DNA from: Brevundimonas sp. UBA7506
GTDB taxonomy: Bacteria; Pseudomonadota; Alphaproteobacteria; Caulobacterales; Caulobacteraceae
Reading direction: 5' to 3'
Length of the DNA stretch: 64,000 bases
Assembly (NCBI RefSeq): GCF_002479495.1
Contig: NZ_DLNQ01000015.1
Span: forward strand, 630,969 to 694,968
Under the pieces are notes generated by a model. It worked only from the letters and a program-made list of their open reading frames with translations. It ran no database searches and had not been told where the DNA came from. The stretch's first letter is position 1; each line of letters begins with the position of its first letter. A program made the position numbers and the translations under genes. Of this stretch, positions 16,855 to 24,499 are shown in pieces.

Positions 16855-18018
16855 TTACAGGGTGCGCGCGATCAGCAGCTTCATGATCTCGTTGGTGCCG
16901 CCATAGATGCGCTGGACGCGGGCGTCCTTGTAGAGCTGGGCGATCGGATACTCGTTCATGTAGCCGTAGCCGCCGAACAGCTGCAGCATCTCGTCGATGG
17001 TCTCGCCCTGGATGTCCGTCACCCAGTATTTGGCCATGGAGGCGGTGGCGGCGTCCAGCTGGCCCTTCAGGTGTAGGCCAATGCAGTGGTCGACGAAGAC
17101 CTTGGCCACCGTCAGCTTGGTCTTGACCTCGGCCAGCTTGAACTGGGTGTTCTGGAAGTCGATCACCCGCTTGCCGAAGGCCTTGCGCTGCTTGACGTAG
17201 TCCAGCGTCGCTTCCAGCCCCCGCTCGGCGGCGGCCACGCCCTGCACGGCGATGTTCAGGCGCTCCTGCGGCAGTTGCTGCATCAGCTGGACGAAGCCCT
17301 GGCCCTCGCCGCCGCCGATGGCGTTTTCCAGCGGCACCTTGACGTCGTTGAAGAAGAGCTCGGAGGTGTCGTTGGCCTCCATGCCGATCTTGTGCAGGTT
17401 GCGGCCGCGCTCGAAGCCTTCGGCGCCGTCGGTCTCGACCACGATCAGCGATGTGCCCTTGGCGCCTTCGGCGGGGTCGGTCTTGGCGACGACGATGATG
17501 AAGTTGGCCAGCTGGCCGTTGGTGATGAAGGTCTTGGAGCCGTTCAAGACGTAGTGGTCGCCTAGCTTGACGGCGGTGGTCTTGACGCCTTGCAGGTCGG
17601 AACCGGCGCCCGGCTCGGTCATGGCGATGGCGCCGACCAGTTCGCCAGACGCCAGGCGCGGCAGCCAGCGCGCCTTCTGCTCGGCCGTGCCGTAGTGCCA
17701 GACGTAGGGCATGACGATGGCGTTGTGCAGCGAGATGCCGAAGTGGTCCGCGCCCTTCCAGCCCAGCTGGCGCATCAGCACGACCTCGTGGCGATAGTCG
17801 CCGCCGAAGCCGCCGTCTTCTTCCGGTAGGCTGAGGCCCAGCAGGCCGGCGTCGCCCGCGTCGTTCCACAACTGACGCGGCACCGAGGAGGCGGCGATCC
17901 ACTGCTGGAACTTCTCGGGCGGGGCGTGCTCGTCGATCCATTTGCCGACGCTGTCCGAGAAGAGGGTGATCTCCTCGTCCTGCATGAAGTCGGGGTCGGG
18001 AGTGTTGAGCACGTTCAT
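16855..18018 (-). CDS. Long-chain acyl-CoA dehydrogenase-type flavoenzyme
   Basis: 387 residues with the full acyl-CoA dehydrogenase fold. AMTEPGAGSDLQG binds FAD, KQRKAFGK and AKYWVTD lie in the C-terminal helical domain. The canonical medium-chain Glu is replaced (IYGGTNEI), and a Glu at 252 in LPQERLNIA occupies the alternative helix-G position used by long-chain enzymes, so it should be active with long or branched substrates. The start is the ATG after GGAG at 18018. It lies downstream of another acyl-CoA dehydrogenase, with inverted repeat family B between them. Confidence 0.88.
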   Translation of the reverse strand: MNVLNTPDPDFMQDEEITLFSDSVGKWIDEHAPPEKFQQWIAASSVPRQLWNDAGDAGLLGLSLPEEDGGFGGDYRHEVVLMRQLGWKGADHFGISLHNAIVMPYVWHYGTAEQKARWLPRLASGELVGAIAMTEPGAGSDLQGVKTTAVKLGDHYVLNGSKTFITNGQLANFIIVVAKTDPAEGAKGTSLIVVETDGAEGFERGRNLHKIGMEANDTSELFFNDVKVPLENAIGGGEGQGFVQLMQQLPQERLNIAVQGVAAAERGLEATLDYVKQRKAFGKRVIDFQNTQFKLAEVKTKLTVAKVFVDHCIGLHLKGQLDAATASMAKYWVTDIQGETIDEMLQLFGGYGYMNEYPIAQLYKDARVQRIYGGTNEIMKLLIARTL

Positions 18019-18037
18019 GGCAGGCTCCGCGATCAAG

Positions 18038-18166
18038 CCCTTCCCCCTTGATGGGGGAAGGGTTGGGATGGGGGTGAGGCGGTTGAAGCGTGTGGCGCTA
18101 TCGAAGTTTCATCCCGATGCGCTGTCACCCCCAACCCCGGCCCTTCCCCCATCAAGGGGGAAGGGA
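18038..18166. repeat. Inverted repeat pair, family B
   Basis: Two arms of about 41 bases (18038-18078 and 18125-18166) are nearly perfect reverse complements, each itself holding a CCCTTCCCCC..GGGGGAAGGG palindrome, and are joined by a 46-base centre. The element fills the gap between the two acyl-CoA dehydrogenase genes and could form a strong hairpin in the transcript. Confidence 0.8.
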
Positions 18167-18173
18167 GAAGGCG

Positions 18174-19955
18174 TCAGAAGGCCTCGGCGGGCATCTGCAT
18201 CAGCACCTCGGCGCCGGTCTTCAGCTTGGCCAGGTGGGCGGCGGCGTCGGGCAGGATGCGCTCGACGAAGTACTGCCCGGTCTGCAGCTTGGTCACGTAA
18301 TAGGGATCGGCGTCGCCGGCGGCGATCTTGGCCTGGGCCGACTTCGCCATCTGCGCCCACATATAGGCCAGGGCCGTCAGGCCGAAGATGTGCAGGTAGT
18401 CGGTCGAGGCGGCGGCGGCGTTGTCCGGGTTGGCCATGCCGTTCTGCATCAGCCACATGGTGCCGTCCTGCAGCTTCTTCTTGGTGTCGGCCAGGCCGTC
18501 GACGAAGGGCTTGATGGCCTCGTCGGCGCCGTTCTCGGCCACGAAGGCGTCGATGTCGGCGAACCAGCTCATGATGGCGCGGCCACCGTTCGACGGCAGC
18601 TTGCGACCCACCAGGTCCAGCGCTTGGATGCCGTTGGTGCCCTCATAGATCATGGTGATGCGCGCATCGCGCAGATACTGCGAGGCGGGGAAGTGCTCGG
18701 TATAGCCCGAGCCGCCGTGGACCTGCATGGCCAGGCTGGCGACGTGGAAGCCCTTGTCGGTCAGATAGGCTTTCAGCACGGGCGTGATCAGGCCCATGTA
18801 GTCCTTGGCCTTGGTCGCCGTGGCTTCGTCCGAGGACTTCTGCAGGTCGGCTTGCAGGGCGGTCCACAGGATGAAGGCGCGACCGCCTTCGACGAAGGCT
18901 TTCGACTCCAGCAGCATCCGGCGCACGTCGGGGTGGACCATGATGGGGTCGGCGGGGCCGTCCGGGTTCTTGGCGCCGGTCAGGGCGCGGCCCTGCAGGC
19001 GGTCGTTGGCGAACTCGACGGCGGCCTGATAGGCGGCGTCGCCGATGGCCAGACCCTGCAGGCCGGTGCCGAGGCGGGCCTCGTTCATGACCACGAACAT
19101 GTTGTTCATGCCCCGGCCTTCTTCGCCGATCAGCCAGCCCTTGGCGTTCTCATAGGCCATGACGCAGGTGGCGTTGCCGTGGATGCCCATCTTGTGCTCG
19201 AGGCCGGCGCAGGAGACGCCGTTGCGCTCGCCAATGGAGCCGTCCTCGTTCACGAGGAACTTGGGCACGACGAACAGCGACAGGCCCTTGATGCCCGGAA
19301 CCGCGCCTTCGACGCGGGCCAACACGGTGTGGATGATGTTGTCGGCGAAGTCGTGCTCGCCCGCCGAGATCCAGATCTTCTGGCCGGTGATGGAGTAGCT
19401 GCCGTCGCCGTTCGGCACGGCCTTGGTGCGGACCATGCCCAGGTCGGTGCCGCACTGCGGCTCGGTCAGGTTCATGGTGCCGGTCCATTCGCCGGTCGCC
19501 ATCTTCGGCAGATAGGTCTGCTTCAGCTCATCCGAGGCCGAGGCCTCGATGCCGTGATAGGCGCCCGCCGTCAGACCGGGATACATGGAGAAGGCCGCCG
19601 AGGCCGCCGCCGTGAACTGACCCACCGCCATGGACACGATCGAGGGCAGGCCCTGACCGCCGTATTCCGTGCCGAAGGCCAGGCTGGTCCAGCCGGCCTC
19701 GACCATCTGGTGATAGGCTTCCTTCCAGCCCTTGGGCGTGGTGACCACGTCGCCTTCGATATGGCAGCCTTCCTGATCGCCCGGACGGTTGATCGGGGCG
19801 ATGACCTCCTCGGCGAACTTGCCGCCTTCCTCGATGATCTGGTCGATCAGGTCGCGCGACAGATCGGCGTCGGCGAAGTGGTTGGCGTAGCGTTCGACCT
19901 CCAGCACGTCGTGCAGGACGAAGGACAGGTCGCGGACAGGCGCCTTGTAGGCCAT
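18174..19955 (-). CDS. Long acyl-CoA dehydrogenase with C-terminal extension (DmdC-like subfamily)
   Basis: 593 residues, the length of the DmdC/AidB-like subgroup. The N-terminal part includes MAYKAPVRDLSFVLHDVLE and MNLTEPQCGTDLG; the catalytic Glu is present in MIYEGTNGIQ. The last 130 residues form the extra domain of this class. Members act on varied acyl-CoAs, including 3-methylmercaptopropionyl-CoA, but the substrate here is not evident. A MerR regulator gene ends two bases before this start codon, so the two are co-expressed. Confidence 0.87.
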   Translation of the reverse strand: MAYKAPVRDLSFVLHDVLEVERYANHFADADLSRDLIDQIIEEGGKFAEEVIAPINRPGDQEGCHIEGDVVTTPKGWKEAYHQMVEAGWTSLAFGTEYGGQGLPSIVSMAVGQFTAAASAAFSMYPGLTAGAYHGIEASASDELKQTYLPKMATGEWTGTMNLTEPQCGTDLGMVRTKAVPNGDGSYSITGQKIWISAGEHDFADNIIHTVLARVEGAVPGIKGLSLFVVPKFLVNEDGSIGERNGVSCAGLEHKMGIHGNATCVMAYENAKGWLIGEEGRGMNNMFVVMNEARLGTGLQGLAIGDAAYQAAVEFANDRLQGRALTGAKNPDGPADPIMVHPDVRRMLLESKAFVEGGRAFILWTALQADLQKSSDEATATKAKDYMGLITPVLKAYLTDKGFHVASLAMQVHGGSGYTEHFPASQYLRDARITMIYEGTNGIQALDLVGRKLPSNGGRAIMSWFADIDAFVAENGADEAIKPFVDGLADTKKKLQDGTMWLMQNGMANPDNAAAASTDYLHIFGLTALAYMWAQMAKSAQAKIAAGDADPYYVTKLQTGQYFVERILPDAAAHLAKLKTGAEVLMQMPAEAF

Positions 19956-19957
19956 GA

Positions 19958-20443
19958 TCAGGCTCTCGCTTTGAAGGGCTGGAATTGATTGTCGGGGTTG
20001 AGCCGTTCGCTCAGCAGGCTGGCGTATTCGTCCGCCCCCGGCAGCAGGTCGGGACGGTGTTCGCCCAGCTTGGACTCCATCCAGGCGCAGGCCTCTTCGG
20101 CCGTCTGGATGGCGCCCTCGATGTCTTCGAGTTGTTGCTTCAGCGCCTCGACCTGGGCGCGGTGACGGCGCAGGGCCACGGCCATCTGATGGACGTTGTG
20201 GTCCTTGCGGTCATACAGATCCAGCATCTCCTGGATCTCCTGCAGGGTGAAGCCGATGCGGCGGCCCCGCAGGATCAGCTTCAGCCGGGCGCGGTCGCGG
20301 CTGTCATAGACGCGCGTCTGGCCCTTGCGGGCCGGGGTCAGCAGGCCCTTGTCCTCATAAAAGCGCAGGGCGCGCGCGGTCGCCCCGAACTCGCGGCACA
20401 GGTGCCGGATGGAATAGGTGCGGTGATCGTCTGCGGTCGCCAT
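19958..20443 (-). CDS. MerR-family transcriptional regulator
   Basis: 161 residues. Winged helix at 10-80 with YSIRHLCREFGATARALRFY, then a long coiled-coil dimerisation helix (about 85-130). There is no cysteine metal site in the C-terminal loop typical of metal-sensing MerR proteins. It directly precedes two acyl-CoA dehydrogenase genes, as LiuR-like MerR regulators of acyl-CoA and branched-chain catabolism do. An effector such as an acyl-CoA is inferred. Confidence 0.85.
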   Translation of the reverse strand: MATADDHRTYSIRHLCREFGATARALRFYEDKGLLTPARKGQTRVYDSRDRARLKLILRGRRIGFTLQEIQEMLDLYDRKDHNVHQMAVALRRHRAQVEALKQQLEDIEGAIQTAEEACAWMESKLGEHRPDLLPGADEYASLLSERLNPDNQFQPFKARA

Positions 20444-20532
20444 GCGCCACTCATAACTTGACGCGGACGTAAAGGGAAGCTTCTCGCTGAGGCGTTCGAC
20501 AAGTTGTGAACGCGGCGGGAGGCCAAACGCAA

Positions 20533-20568
20533 ATCGGCCGCGGAGAGCTTGCGCCCGCCGCGGCCGAT
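20533..20568 (-). terminator. Hairpin, possible terminator of the DoxX-like gene
   Basis: An 11-base perfect stem (ATCGGCCGCGG with CCGCGGCCGAT) around a 14-base loop, lying 26 bases past the stop of the DoxX-like gene. The following T-run is weak, so function as an intrinsic terminator is uncertain. Confidence 0.45.
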
Positions 20569-20593
20569 CCGGGGAGGAAAAATTGTCAGGCGA

Positions 20594-21004
20594 TCAGTGG
20601 CGGCGGAACCAGAAGACCGGCGCCGTGATGGCGATCAGGAAGAGGTTGGTCAGGGCCAGGCCGATGTCCAACTCCGTGGCGTGCAGGATCAGCATGATGC
20701 TTTGCAGCGCCAGCAGGCCGACGCTTGCGGTCAGCAACAGCGGGCGACCGAAGCGCCAGGAGATCAGCGGGGCCAGCATCATGACCGCCAGGACGATCTC
20801 GACCACGCCCAGGCCGCGCACGAAGTTGACGCTGGCCATGGCAGGCCAGTGCATCAGCACGGTCAGGTTCTCCATCGACTCCGTCAGCTTGGCGTAGCCG
20901 GCGGCTATGAAGAACATCGCGATCCAGCCCTGGAAGGTCCACAGGGTCAGGTTCAGGTAATCGGCTTTTGCGCGGGATCGGGGCGTCAAGGTGGTCGAGG
21001 TCAT
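20594..21004 (-). CDS. DoxX-like small membrane protein
   Basis: 136 residues with four predicted membrane segments. The first begins WTFQGWIAMFFIAAGYAKLT, then a NFVRGLGVVEIVLAVMML segment, typical of the DoxX/DoxD-like group of unknown function. The start at 21004 is chosen because hydrophobic similarity begins just after it; the frame is open to 21163 but that region reads as upstream DNA. No clear ribosome site precedes the ATG. Confidence 0.7.
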   Translation of the reverse strand: MTSTTLTPRSRAKADYLNLTLWTFQGWIAMFFIAAGYAKLTESMENLTVLMHWPAMASVNFVRGLGVVEIVLAVMMLAPLISWRFGRPLLLTASVGLLALQSIMLILHATELDIGLALTNLFLIAITAPVFWFRRH

Positions 21005-21242
21005 GGTCGAAACCGGGGAGGTTTGATTGGTAACAGTTGCTAGATCAGATTGCGGGGTCCCGTCGTCAAGGAACTGTAACAATCTGTGAACCGGGGTAGG
21101 CGCGACCTGCGGCGACGGCGTGGCTGAAACCACAATTCCCCGTAATCCGACGGTGATCGTCAAAAGGCATTAGGCCGCGCGAAGCGGTCTGTCAACGCTT
21201 GATGACATCAACTGATGACATGAGGTGTCGGTGTAACAAAAT
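21005..21242. other. Intergenic region without a recognised gene
   Basis: Together with the repeat pair that follows, this makes a 359-base gap. It contains a long leader before the DoxX-like gene, with repeated GTAACA tracts and a GATGACAT direct repeat (near 21201-21222). I see no open frame that resembles a protein and no terminator. Confidence 0.5.
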
Positions 21243-21362
21243 CCGCTCATCCCCGCGGAGGCGGGGAGCCAGTGAGAGCTTCACGCGCAGCCCGCGACCG
21301 AGAACTAAGCGTCACGCCCTCGGCCAAAGATCTGGGTCCCCGCCTCCGCGGGGATGAGCGGA
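21243..21362. repeat. Inverted pair of family A repeats without a gene inside
   Basis: Left arm 21243-21280 (CCGCTCATCCCCGCGGAGGC then GGGGAGCCAGTGAGAGC) and right arm 21332-21362 (CTGGGTCCCCGCCTCCGCGG then GGATGAGCGG) have the same orientation as the pair around the GIY-YIG gene, but enclose only about 50 bases. It looks like a short, gene-less version of that element. It borders the 3' end of selO. Confidence 0.82.
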
Positions 21363-21363
21363 A

Positions 21364-22830
21364 TTATAGGGCCCAAGCGATCCGAGCCGCCTCCAGGCGG
21401 GCCAGCTTGGCGTACAGCGGCGACCAGTCGTCGCCCTGATCGATCGCCGACCAGATAGCCTCGACCTCGTCGATCAGCATTTCCTCGGACTCGGCGGCGG
21501 CGAACATCGGATGCTCCAGCCGCTCGGGCCGGTCGGGCTCGTGCTCCAGCAGGGCGAAGCGGAAGGCGTCGAAGGCCTCGCCCTGATAGGCCTTGCCGCG
21601 CACGCCGCCCAGCGCCCGCGCGCCGGAGCTGAAGCCGCCGAACCAGTCGAAGAAGAGGGGCTCCCAACGCAGGGCCTCCCCCTTGTCGCGCAGCAGGGCC
21701 AGGCTTGCGTCCAGCAGTCTCTGGTCCGCCGCCTCGCCCAGGCTCTTGACCCCCAACCGGTTCAGGAAGGCGGCGCGCAGATGGCGGATATAGGCCGGGC
21801 CAAAGCCGTTCAGCGCCTCGGTCAGGGCCGCGACCTGCGGCTCGCTGTCGGCGATCAGCTTCAGGCATCCGGCCAACTGGGTCAGGTTCCAGAACACGGC
21901 CTCGGGCTGGCGCGCGAAGGCGTAGAGGCCCGAGTTGTCGAAATAGGCGGCGGTGAAGCCGGGCTCATAGTGGGGCAGGAAGCGCCACGGGCCATAGTCG
22001 AAGCTCTCGCCCGTCACGTTCAGATTATCGGTGTTCAGCACCCCGTGGACGAAGCCGGCGGAAATCCACTTGGCCGTCAGCCGCGCCGAGGCCTCGACCA
22101 CGGCGGCCAGGAAGCCGGGCGCGTCGCCGGTCGCGACGGACGGATGATACAGGCTGCGGGCGTGCTCCAGCAGGACCTCGATCTGATCCTTGCGGCCATA
22201 ATAGGCGGCGCGCTGGAAGGTGCCGAAACGGATGTGGCTGTGCGACAGCCGCACCATGACCGCCGAGCGGGTGGGCGAGGGCTCATCGTTCCGTTCCAAC
22301 GCCTCGCCGGTCTCGACCAGGGAAAGGATGCGGCAGGTCGGAACGCCCAGGCTTTCCAGCATGGCGGCGGCCAGAACCTCGCGCATCCCGCCCTTCAGCG
22401 TCAGCCGCCCGTCGCCCCGCCGCGACCAGGGCGTCTGGCCCGAGCCCTTGGTTCCCAGGTCGAGAAGTCGACCTGGAGGGGCGCTATCGCTCGCGACGCG
22501 GTCGCTCGCTGCTTGAGCGCCGCCCACCTCCCGCAGCTGCGCCGCCAGAAACCCGCGTCCGTCGCCGAGGTCGGGGTTGTAGGTGCGGAACTGGTGGCCG
22601 TGATAGCGCATGGCGACGGGGCCGGGCTGGCCGGGCAGGGGATGGAAACGGCCAAAAGAGCTCAGCCATTCGTCGTCGCTCAGCGTCTCCAGCCCGACGT
22701 CCGCCGCCGCACGGTCGTTGCGGACTCGCAGGATCGTTTGGGGGAAGTCCGCCGCCGACACCGGATCGCCGAAGTCGGGGCCGAGATCGAAGAAGCGCGG
22801 GTCGGGACGATAGGCGGGGGAGACGGGCAT
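21364..22830 (-). CDS. selO: SelO-family protein adenylyltransferase (AMPylase)
   Basis: About 488 residues of the SelO/YdiU pseudokinase family, which transfers AMP to protein Ser/Thr/Tyr. Visible blocks are YHGHQFRTYNPDLGDGRGF, LGTKGSGQTPWSRRGDGRL, GVLNTDNLNVTGESFDYGPW (metal-binding Asn and Asp) and the C-terminal FDNSG. Between the Gly-rich strand and LLDLGTKG there is an extra stretch of about 18 residues (GGAQAASDRVASDSAPPG) that coincides with a DNA palindrome. The start at 22830 fits the family; the longer frame to 22923 does not. Confidence 0.88.
   Translation of the reverse strand: MPVSPAYRPDPRFFDLGPDFGDPVSAADFPQTILRVRNDRAAADVGLETLSDDEWLSSFGRFHPLPGQPGPVAMRYHGHQFRTYNPDLGDGRGFLAAQLREVGGAQAASDRVASDSAPPGRLLDLGTKGSGQTPWSRRGDGRLTLKGGMREVLAAAMLESLGVPTCRILSLVETGEALERNDEPSPTRSAVMVRLSHSHIRFGTFQRAAYYGRKDQIEVLLEHARSLYHPSVATGDAPGFLAAVVEASARLTAKWISAGFVHGVLNTDNLNVTGESFDYGPWRFLPHYEPGFTAAYFDNSGLYAFARQPEAVFWNLTQLAGCLKLIADSEPQVAALTEALNGFGPAYIRHLRAAFLNRLGVKSLGEAADQRLLDASLALLRDKGEALRWEPLFFDWFGGFSSGARALGGVRGKAYQGEAFDAFRFALLEHEPDRPERLEHPMFAAAESEEMLIDEVEAIWSAIDQGDDWSPLYAKLARLEAARIAWAL
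22455..22530. repeat. Tandem palindromes inside selO
   Basis: Two adjacent inverted repeats: CCAGGTCGA-GAAG-TCGACCTGG (22455-22476) and a 55-base imperfect palindrome (22476-22530) whose ends pair as GAGG-GGCGCT with AGCGCC-GCCCACCTC. The second one encodes residues that are absent from other SelO proteins I recall, so it looks like an in-frame inserted element. Confidence 0.65.
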
Positions 22831-23056
22831 GAACTGGCAGATGCGCGCTCGTCGCTCGGTTCGCAACCGCAACATCGACGGTCGAGTTGGTCTTGAACCT
22901 GTGGGTGGGTCGGCTATTTTCAACAGCAGAGATCAGGCCCCGCTTCGCTTGTCGTGCGTCGGGGCCAGGCTGGCGCCGTCGTCCGACGCGCGAATCCGGT
23001 CAGGCGTCCGTCGATAACCTGACGCCACGACAGTCCTTTTGATTTCGGAGACCGCC

Positions 23057-24268
23057 GTGGCCAAGAAGCTCACGCTCGACTTTCTCAAGACCGAAGCCGG
23101 TTCCGGCGCGGTGCTCGGCCTCGCCGCCGTCGCCGCCCTGATCGTCGCCAACTCGCCTCTGTCCGCCGACTACTTCGCCTGGCTGAAGAGCGTCCACGTA
23201 CTTCAAGTCGGCCCGCTGCGGCTGGAAGAGACGATCTCCGGCTGGATCAAGGAAGGCCTGATGGCGGTCTTCTTCCTCGTGGTGGGGCTGGAGATCAAAT
23301 ACGAGATACTCAGGGGCGAGCTGAGCAATCCCAAGAAGCTGGCCCTGCCGATCATCGCGGCCCTGGGCGGCATGGCGGTTCCGGGCCTGGTCTATCTGGC
23401 CGTCGCCGGGGCGCTGGGAGGGCCGTCGCAGGGCTGGCCTATCCCCCTGGCCACCGACATCGCCTTCGCCCTGGCCGTCTTCGCCATGGTGGGCAAGGGC
23501 CTGCCGTCATCGCTGCGGGTCTTCCTGCTGACCCTGGCCATCGTCGACGACCTCGGTGCCATCGCCCTGATCGCGGTCCTTTTCAGTCAGGGCGTGCAGT
23601 GGCTGCCGCTGCTGGGCGTGGCCGGGGTTCTGGCCGCCCTGGCCCTGATCGGCCGTCGCCGTCTGGCCGGCCCCTTCTGGGTCCTGGGCTTCGGCGCGGT
23701 CTGGTATCTGACGGTGATGTCGGGGCTGTCGACCTCGCTGACGGCGGTGGCCTTCGCCATGATCGTGCCGGTCGCGCCGCGTCCCGAGACCTCTCAAAGC
23801 CCGCTCAAGGAGGCGATGCACGACCTGCACCCCTATGTCGCCTTCCTGGTCCTGCCCCTGTTCGCCTTCGCCAAGGCGGGCGTGTCCTTCGCCGGTCTGT
23901 CGCTGGAGCAGGCCTTCGCGCCCCTGGTCGTCGCCATCGCGCTTGGCCTGTTCGTCGGCAAGCAGGTCGGCGTCTTCGGCGCCGCCTGGCTGGCTGCCAA
24001 GCTCAAGATCGGCGACAAGCCCTCCGGCGCCAGCTGGCTTCAGCTTTACGGCGTCAGCCTGCTGTGCGGCATCGGCTTCACCATGAGCCTGTTCATCGGC
24101 GTCCTGGCCTTCCCCGGCGCGGTGGATTCGCCCGTTCAGATCGAGGTCAAGCTGGGCGTTATCGGCGGATCGGTGCTCTCGGCCCTGGCGGCGGCGTTGA
24201 TTCTGAACCTCGCGGCGCGACGTCAGCAACAAAGGCAAGCCGCCTCAACTGCCAAGATCTTGCAGTGA
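23057..24268 (+). CDS. nhaA: Na+/H+ antiporter NhaA
   Basis: About 403 residues, 11-12 membrane segments. The proton/sodium site appears as the paired aspartates in TLAIVDDLGAIALIAVLF, and TDIAFALAVFAMVG gives the second conserved Asp. NhaA exchanges Na+ for two H+ across the inner membrane to hold pH and salt balance. The start is taken as the GTG at 23057 with GGAG seven bases before it; a TTG at 23039 is possible but unsupported. It diverges from selO across 226 bases. Confidence 0.92.
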   Translation: MAKKLTLDFLKTEAGSGAVLGLAAVAALIVANSPLSADYFAWLKSVHVLQVGPLRLEETISGWIKEGLMAVFFLVVGLEIKYEILRGELSNPKKLALPIIAALGGMAVPGLVYLAVAGALGGPSQGWPIPLATDIAFALAVFAMVGKGLPSSLRVFLLTLAIVDDLGAIALIAVLFSQGVQWLPLLGVAGVLAALALIGRRRLAGPFWVLGFGAVWYLTVMSGLSTSLTAVAFAMIVPVAPRPETSQSPLKEAMHDLHPYVAFLVLPLFAFAKAGVSFAGLSLEQAFAPLVVAIALGLFVGKQVGVFGAAWLAAKLKIGDKPSGASWLQLYGVSLLCGIGFTMSLFIGVLAFPGAVDSPVQIEVKLGVIGGSVLSALAAALILNLAARRQQQRQAASTAKILQ

Positions 24269-24499
24269 ACGTTGATAATATTGACCTTGCGTAATCGATT
24301 TTTGTCGCTTTCTCGCCACACGTAGAGCGACGTTGGCTGAAATCGCCATTCGCAGCTTTGCGGCTTCTTGTCGCTTTCCCGACCCTGGCTTACCCCTGTT
24401 CATGGAGAATTCACGCCGTTCAATGAGCGTGGATCGACAGGGACAGGAATCGCCACGGTCGCCGCGGGCGGCCGGGCCACAGAGCCGGGGAGCCGCCAT
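24269..24499. promoter_or_regulatory. Upstream region of the TonB-dependent receptor with direct repeats
   Basis: This gap is more AT-rich at its left end (GATAATATTGACC). It holds two direct copies of TTGTCGCTTTC, at about 24302 and 24368, 66 bases apart, the first also forming a GTCGCT..AGCGAC inverted repeat with 24325-24332. They may be regulator sites for the receptor, but no known consensus is recognised. Confidence 0.4.

Noticed and set aside
18090..19988. A 632-codon plus-strand frame
   Set aside because: Antisense to the DmdC-like acyl-CoA dehydrogenase, low-complexity His/Gly/Gln-rich translation, no ribosome site or family match.
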